From: Epiperipatus broadwayi
Lineage: Eukaryota; Onychophora; Udeonychophora; Euonychophora; Peripatidae
Reading direction: 5' to 3'
NCBI GenBank assembly: GCA_028023455.1
Contig: JAQFVV010012512.1
Coordinates: 2,391,935-2,455,934, forward strand
DNA length: 64,000 nucleotides
Shown: positions 60,000 through 64,000 of the stretch, piece by piece
Layout of the letters: each line of letters begins with the position of its first letter
How positions within the stretch are numbered: the first letter of the stretch is position 1
Made by a program: the position numbers and the translations under genes
Notes under the pieces: model-generated
What the model was told of the DNA's origin: nothing
Database searches by the model: none
The model's input: the letters and a program-made list of their open reading frames with translations, nothing else

Positions 60000-62140
60000 T
60001 TTTAGATTGTGGTATATCAGGAAAAGGTCATTATAAGGGTATACAAATCTTCTTTGTCATGCGATTGGATTTGATTTATCCAATGTCTAACTTTAAAATT
60101 TTTAAGCACTCATGTCTTGATTCTTGTCTCCCTCTATTTCCATGGTATCATGAAACACTAGCCCATTCTCTTCATCCATTGCTACAGTCCAGCCATATAT
60201 CTCCAACTCTCCGTGAGGGTTCTCTCTTCTATCTTTTTTTCTGGTTGACCTGGTTTGCACCTATGTTCAAGGTGTGTTTTAATTTGGGTAGGCAGATCTG
60301 AAGTGATAACTTCCATCTCTTCAATCGATATTTATTCATAATTGTTGGCCATAGTTAAACTTTGGTTGCTATTCTCCGTCTTTGTTGTATATCAATCATG
60401 CCTTCAATTTTGGTCTCAAGTGCCACTATTTTTGTGCAATCATGATTAGCTCTCTCTGACTGATTTTGTTGGCCAATTTTTAGCTGGTTTGCCTTTGGTC
60501 CAATTTTTTTAATCCTCTTTTTTTATTGCTTAATTTCTCTTGCTCATACAGCTGAGCTGAAATTGCCTGGTCTGCAATTTTTAGCTCACTTCAGTTGTTG
60601 TTTTTTACTTTTAAGCCAACTAGCTCTCGGCCACCCTCTATGTGATTGATGTGTTTTAGCTTCTTACCTATCCTTGCTTTATTTTTTTATCCTTTCAATT
60701 ATATATTCTTTATCTTGTTGGTCTATTTTTCTGCATTTTTTATTACTTTTTTGCATATTTATTTTTGGTCTTCAGTGTTCATCAAATGTATCTTCAATTC
60801 CAGTCTCATATTGGAGTATTTGATTGTTACTTGATTACTTTTTTTAGCTGATTTTGTTGATCAAGTTTTATCTGTTTTGCTCTTGTTTCAATTCTTTTAT
60901 CTTCTTTTCATTGGCTAGTTTCTCTTTCTCAAAAAACTGGGATAGTACTGAGTGATCTGCAACTTTCAGCATACTTTGCTTCCTATTTCTTTGTATATCA
61001 TCTAGTTCATTATTATTTTTTTGCAAGTACCTCTTTACCACCATCTTGATGTTTGGTGGGTTTTCTCTTCTTATCTGCCCTTGGTTGATTTTCAGTTCCT
61101 TCCGTTGTATATTCTTTATCCGCAAGCTCTATTTCTGCCCATATTTTATTTTTCTGCATGCCATCTATTTCTCGGCTGGTCTCTAGGTGTTTAACATTTT
61201 TCACCTTTTTGTCTGGACTTGCTTGATCTTTCACTTGCTCTAGAGTGTATTCCTTAATTAATATTTCCTGTGTTTTAGCTGCTGACTGCTCATTGCTATT
61301 GTTCTCTCTTCCGCAGTCTATTGTCAGGTGTTCTCTACTGCCACACACAAAATATTGTGGTCTAAGTCCTTTAATTTTGTATGGTCAGTATTGCTTTCTG
61401 AACCATTATTATGCTCATGATGTCTTCAGTTTTTATGCCTTCACTGATCTCGAACTTAAAATAAAAACTATTTGAAAAAGCAGTGCAGGTGTGACTGAGC
61501 AATATATTGGCTTCGTATATATTGGTTGACCAAACTGCCTCATTAGTTTTATGAAATCATGGATATTATACCGCAAATAGGTATTTTTAATAATGCCAGT
61601 GTTCTAATTTTGCATTTCTTTATCTACAACCACAAGAGCATAATTTTCCAAAGTTTTAATTTTTTCTTAAAAATCTGCCCATTGCTTGTTACTAAAGAAT
61701 TCTACCTCCAAATACCTTGAATTGGTATGTTCTCCTATGGTTGATACTGAGCTCCACATTCTGTTCCTTGATTGTAAAGAGACAGATTTCTATCTGTCAC
61801 TGCCACTATGACTGACTTATTTGAGAAAAATCCCCTAAACGAAGTAAACAACTTTTTCAGTATGGTCTCGTTAAATCTACAATCTGTGATTTATCTCTTC
61901 CACTTCTCCTTTTGTCCAAAAATTCTGCAAAGGCTCATCGGCATCATATTCATCCATATTCATATCATTCATTTCATTCAGGTCATCCTGATTGGCCCTT
62001 CTAAATCTTGAAAGTTGTTTTGTATTTTGTGAATTTAATTGTGCTATATTTGCACATGTTGCCTGTGCTCTAATATTGTTATATGTTCGTGATGTCTGAT
62101 CTGTGTCAAACTTTGTCTTGCATTCTGATGTGTATGCCAT
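60000..62140 (-). pseudogene. Decayed retrotransposon ORF1/gag-like region
   Basis: On the minus strand a probable start MAYTSECKTKFDTDQ lies at 62140. It is followed by polar sequence (RANQDDLNEMNDMNMDEYDA). After several breaks comes FVCGSREHLTIDCGREN near 61345-61300, a zinc knuckle (CX2CX4HX4C) whose first Cys reads Tyr. Then follows a Lys/Glu-rich region (61300-60490) with internal duplication, and a C-terminal block near 60240-60100 (REPSRRVGDIWLDCS, CLKILKLDIG). This suits an ORF1 or gag nucleic-acid-binding protein. No RT was found next to it. Many stops make it a pseudogene; the family is unknown. Confidence 0.55.
60490..61160 (-). repeat. Internal duplication, about 390-bp period, in the ORF1-like region
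   Basis: 60498-60700 and 60886-61120 repeat the same succession: CAATT.TTTTAAT/ATC, TTGCTTAATTTCTC / TTGGCTAGTTTCTC, CTGCAATTTT/CTGCAACTTT, then TATATTCTTTATC. At protein level the units contain KEY..E-type and 'ADH/ADQ' segments. Two diverged units are clear; a third, partial one may lie near 61200-61300. Confidence 0.5.
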
Positions 62141-62366
62141 TTTGACAATATCTTGTGTCAGTGTAGCACTTAAGAAAAACTGAAAATAAACAATAAATCA
62201 CCCACTTTTTGACAAAAAGTCCATTTTTCCTGATAGGTGTGACCATTAACCATCTTCAGGTGATGTTTTAAACCAGTTTTTTTCCACCTCTGTATTTTTT
62301 CCCACTTTTTCTGGGAACCTTTATCTAATGCATCTAGCCAACAGCACAGCAGGACTGCAGTTGATG

Positions 62367-62520
<154 letters not shown>

Positions 62521-62660
62521 TATCATCATCATTATTATTATTATTGCTGTTGTTGTTTTGTTGATATTATTGTTATTATTATCATCATCATCATCATTAA
62601 TAGTAGTAGTAGTATTGTTGTTGTTGTTACTATTGTTATTGTTATCATTATTATTATTAC

Positions 62661-63276
62661 TATGAGGATGATGTTTCAATAATATACTTTATTGTCAACA
62701 AACATTATATGATGTTTACTTACTTATGCCTTGGTTACAGTGGCATGATGATTTTTACAGATTTGTCTTGACTGAGATTTTTATTGCTAATTACATAGAT
62801 ATGGAAGTGTTGAATAGGGGTCTACATCAGTTAACCTATTCAATTACATTGTATTATTATTATTATGTTTCAAAGAGTAAACTTTATTGAGATTCAAAAA
62901 GGGTTACATAAGTTACATTTGAAAACATTAAGTTTTAGATACAAATTGATACATAATATTACATATATAATAAATGTTTACAATCTTGATTGTGATAGAA
63001 AAGAAAAACATGATTTACATTAATTAAAGGAAAAATAATTATTGCATAACAAGATACATATGTCAAATTAAGTTAATGTAGAATTTTAAGATGTGATGTT
63101 GAAAAAAATATGTGGGAATGGATGATAGTACTATTGAAAACATATGAAGGAAGGGTTGAAGTTAGTGATATAATCCCATAAAAAAGGTTCATTTGGAGAG
63201 ACTGCTATAGTTTTCATAGCTAAGTCTTATTGCTTCATTTGTTGCATAAGTTCCATGTGAAGAAAAAAAAGGAGAA
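62661..63276. other. AT-rich stretch
   Basis: Nothing recognised. Confidence 0.5.
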
Positions 63277-63840
63277 ATAATAGTCAGGATGAATTGCATC
63301 TTGGTAAAACACAAAAACATTATTTCAGCATGAATTGCATCCTGGGAAAATGCTAGCTCAGCAATGATTATTTTGAGAAAATGGAAAAACAGTTGTCAGC
63401 ATGAATTGCATCTTGGGAAAATGGTAAAACACTAGTCAGCATAAACTGCAGTCTGGGAACACGGAAAAATATCATTTCATCATGGAAATGTACAATTTAG
63501 CATGCATTGAGTCCTGGGTAAATGAAAACATTCCAGTTTAGCATAAATTGTATCTTGTGAAAATGAAAAGTAAAACCCTTGTTTGCATGAATTGCATCCT
63601 GACAAAATGGAAAATACTAGATGGCATAAATTGCATCTTGGGAAACCTGAAAAACACTGGACAGCATGAATTACAACTGTAGAAAATGGAAAAACACCAG
63701 TCAGTATTGATAGCATCCTAGGAAAATAGAAAAACATTAATTCAGTATGGATTGTCCCTTGGGAAAATGGAAAATATGCCAGTGAGCATGAGTTGCATAT
63801 TGGCAAAAGGGAAAAACATCAGTTATTATGAGTTACATTC
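63277..63840. repeat. Degenerate minisatellite, about 40-bp period
   Basis: Roughly 12-14 diverged units of the form GCATGAATTGCATCYTGGGA, then AAATGGAAAAACAC, then CAGTCA. Units are separated by about 38-46 bp. The minus frame at 63480-63806 follows this periodicity and is not a gene. Confidence 0.8.
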
Positions 63841-64000
63841 TTGAATAATGATGGTATTGAGCAAATTTTTTGGATTGAAGCTTGAGAATTGCTGCAGGAC
63901 TATAATTATACACTTTTTCAATGAAGGTTGCCATCTTTATTTCATTTCTCATCTTGGTCAAAAATAAATGTGATTAAATTTTTCTATGGGTACACATGGA
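63841..64000. other. End of window, no feature
   Basis: Nothing recognised. Confidence 0.5.

Noticed and set aside
63480-63806. 108-codon Cys/Phe-rich minus frame
   Set aside because: Its periodic pattern follows the 40-bp minisatellite; it is a by-product of the repeat.

Overview
The window is AT-rich eukaryotic, almost certainly metazoan, nuclear DNA. It has spliced exons with GT..AG borders, RTE-type and other non-LTR retrotransposons, Penelope-like elements, a mariner relic, foldback elements and long microsatellites. There are no operons, ribosome binding sites, or rRNA or tRNA genes. A large intron packed with RTE and Penelope elements, and a putative secreted galactose-binding-like protein, would suit a lophotrochozoan such as a mollusc. 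The species cannot be fixed from the sequence alone.

Only one host gene can be supported, on the + strand. Exon 1 (11057-11119) encodes a start Met and signal peptide. Exon 2 (11205-11271) follows an 85-bp intron. Exon 3 (44289-44438) follows a roughly 33-kb intron. The reading phases join correctly (0, then 1, then 1). The joined product looks like the start of a small secreted or ectodomain protein with a fucolectin/F5-8-like fold. A TATA-like box lies about 50 bp upstream of the ATG. Later exons were not found and probably lie beyond the window.

Layout. 0-5 kb: AT-rich sequence with diverged dispersed repeats that recur in inverted orientation at 18.8-28 kb. 5.3-7 kb: old Penelope relic plus half-copies of a foldback family. 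8.2-8.7 kb: a large foldback. 9.2 kb: possible tRNA-derived SINE head. 11.0-11.3 kb: exons 1-2. 12.3-14.8 kb: RTE and mariner relics. 14.8-18.3 kb: decayed LINE (family 2, minus) that still shows an SGNH/esterase-like ORF1. 18.4-18.7 kb: foldback. 19.6-22.9 kb: RTE copy 1 (plus). 24.4-25.2 kb: ORF1-like fragment with a PHD-type finger. 28.9-30.8 kb: RTE copy 3 with an inverted 5' end. 31.9-35.1 kb: RTE copy 2 (minus), abutting a foldback. 35.8-37.7 kb: nested foldbacks. 40.4-43.7 kb: LINE family 2 copy b (plus). 43.95-44.24 kb: a 285-bp (TATC)n tract ending about 50 bp before exon 3. 46.1-46.6 kb: mini-RTE made only of 5' leader and 3' tail. 47.6-48.5 kb: foldback cluster. 48.5-52.0 kb: young palindrome of two head-to-head Penelope-like elements. 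52-60 kb: mostly featureless. 60-62.1 kb: decayed retrotransposon ORF1/gag-like region. 62.4 kb: (TTA)n. 63.3-63.8 kb: degenerate minisatellite.

The best leads are the near-identical Penelope palindrome, the LINE lineage with an SGNH-type ORF1 and possibly an associated PHD finger, the rearranged RTE copies (twin-priming inversion; leader-plus-tail mini-element), the foldback families associated with (TA)n tracts, and the split secreted-protein gene.
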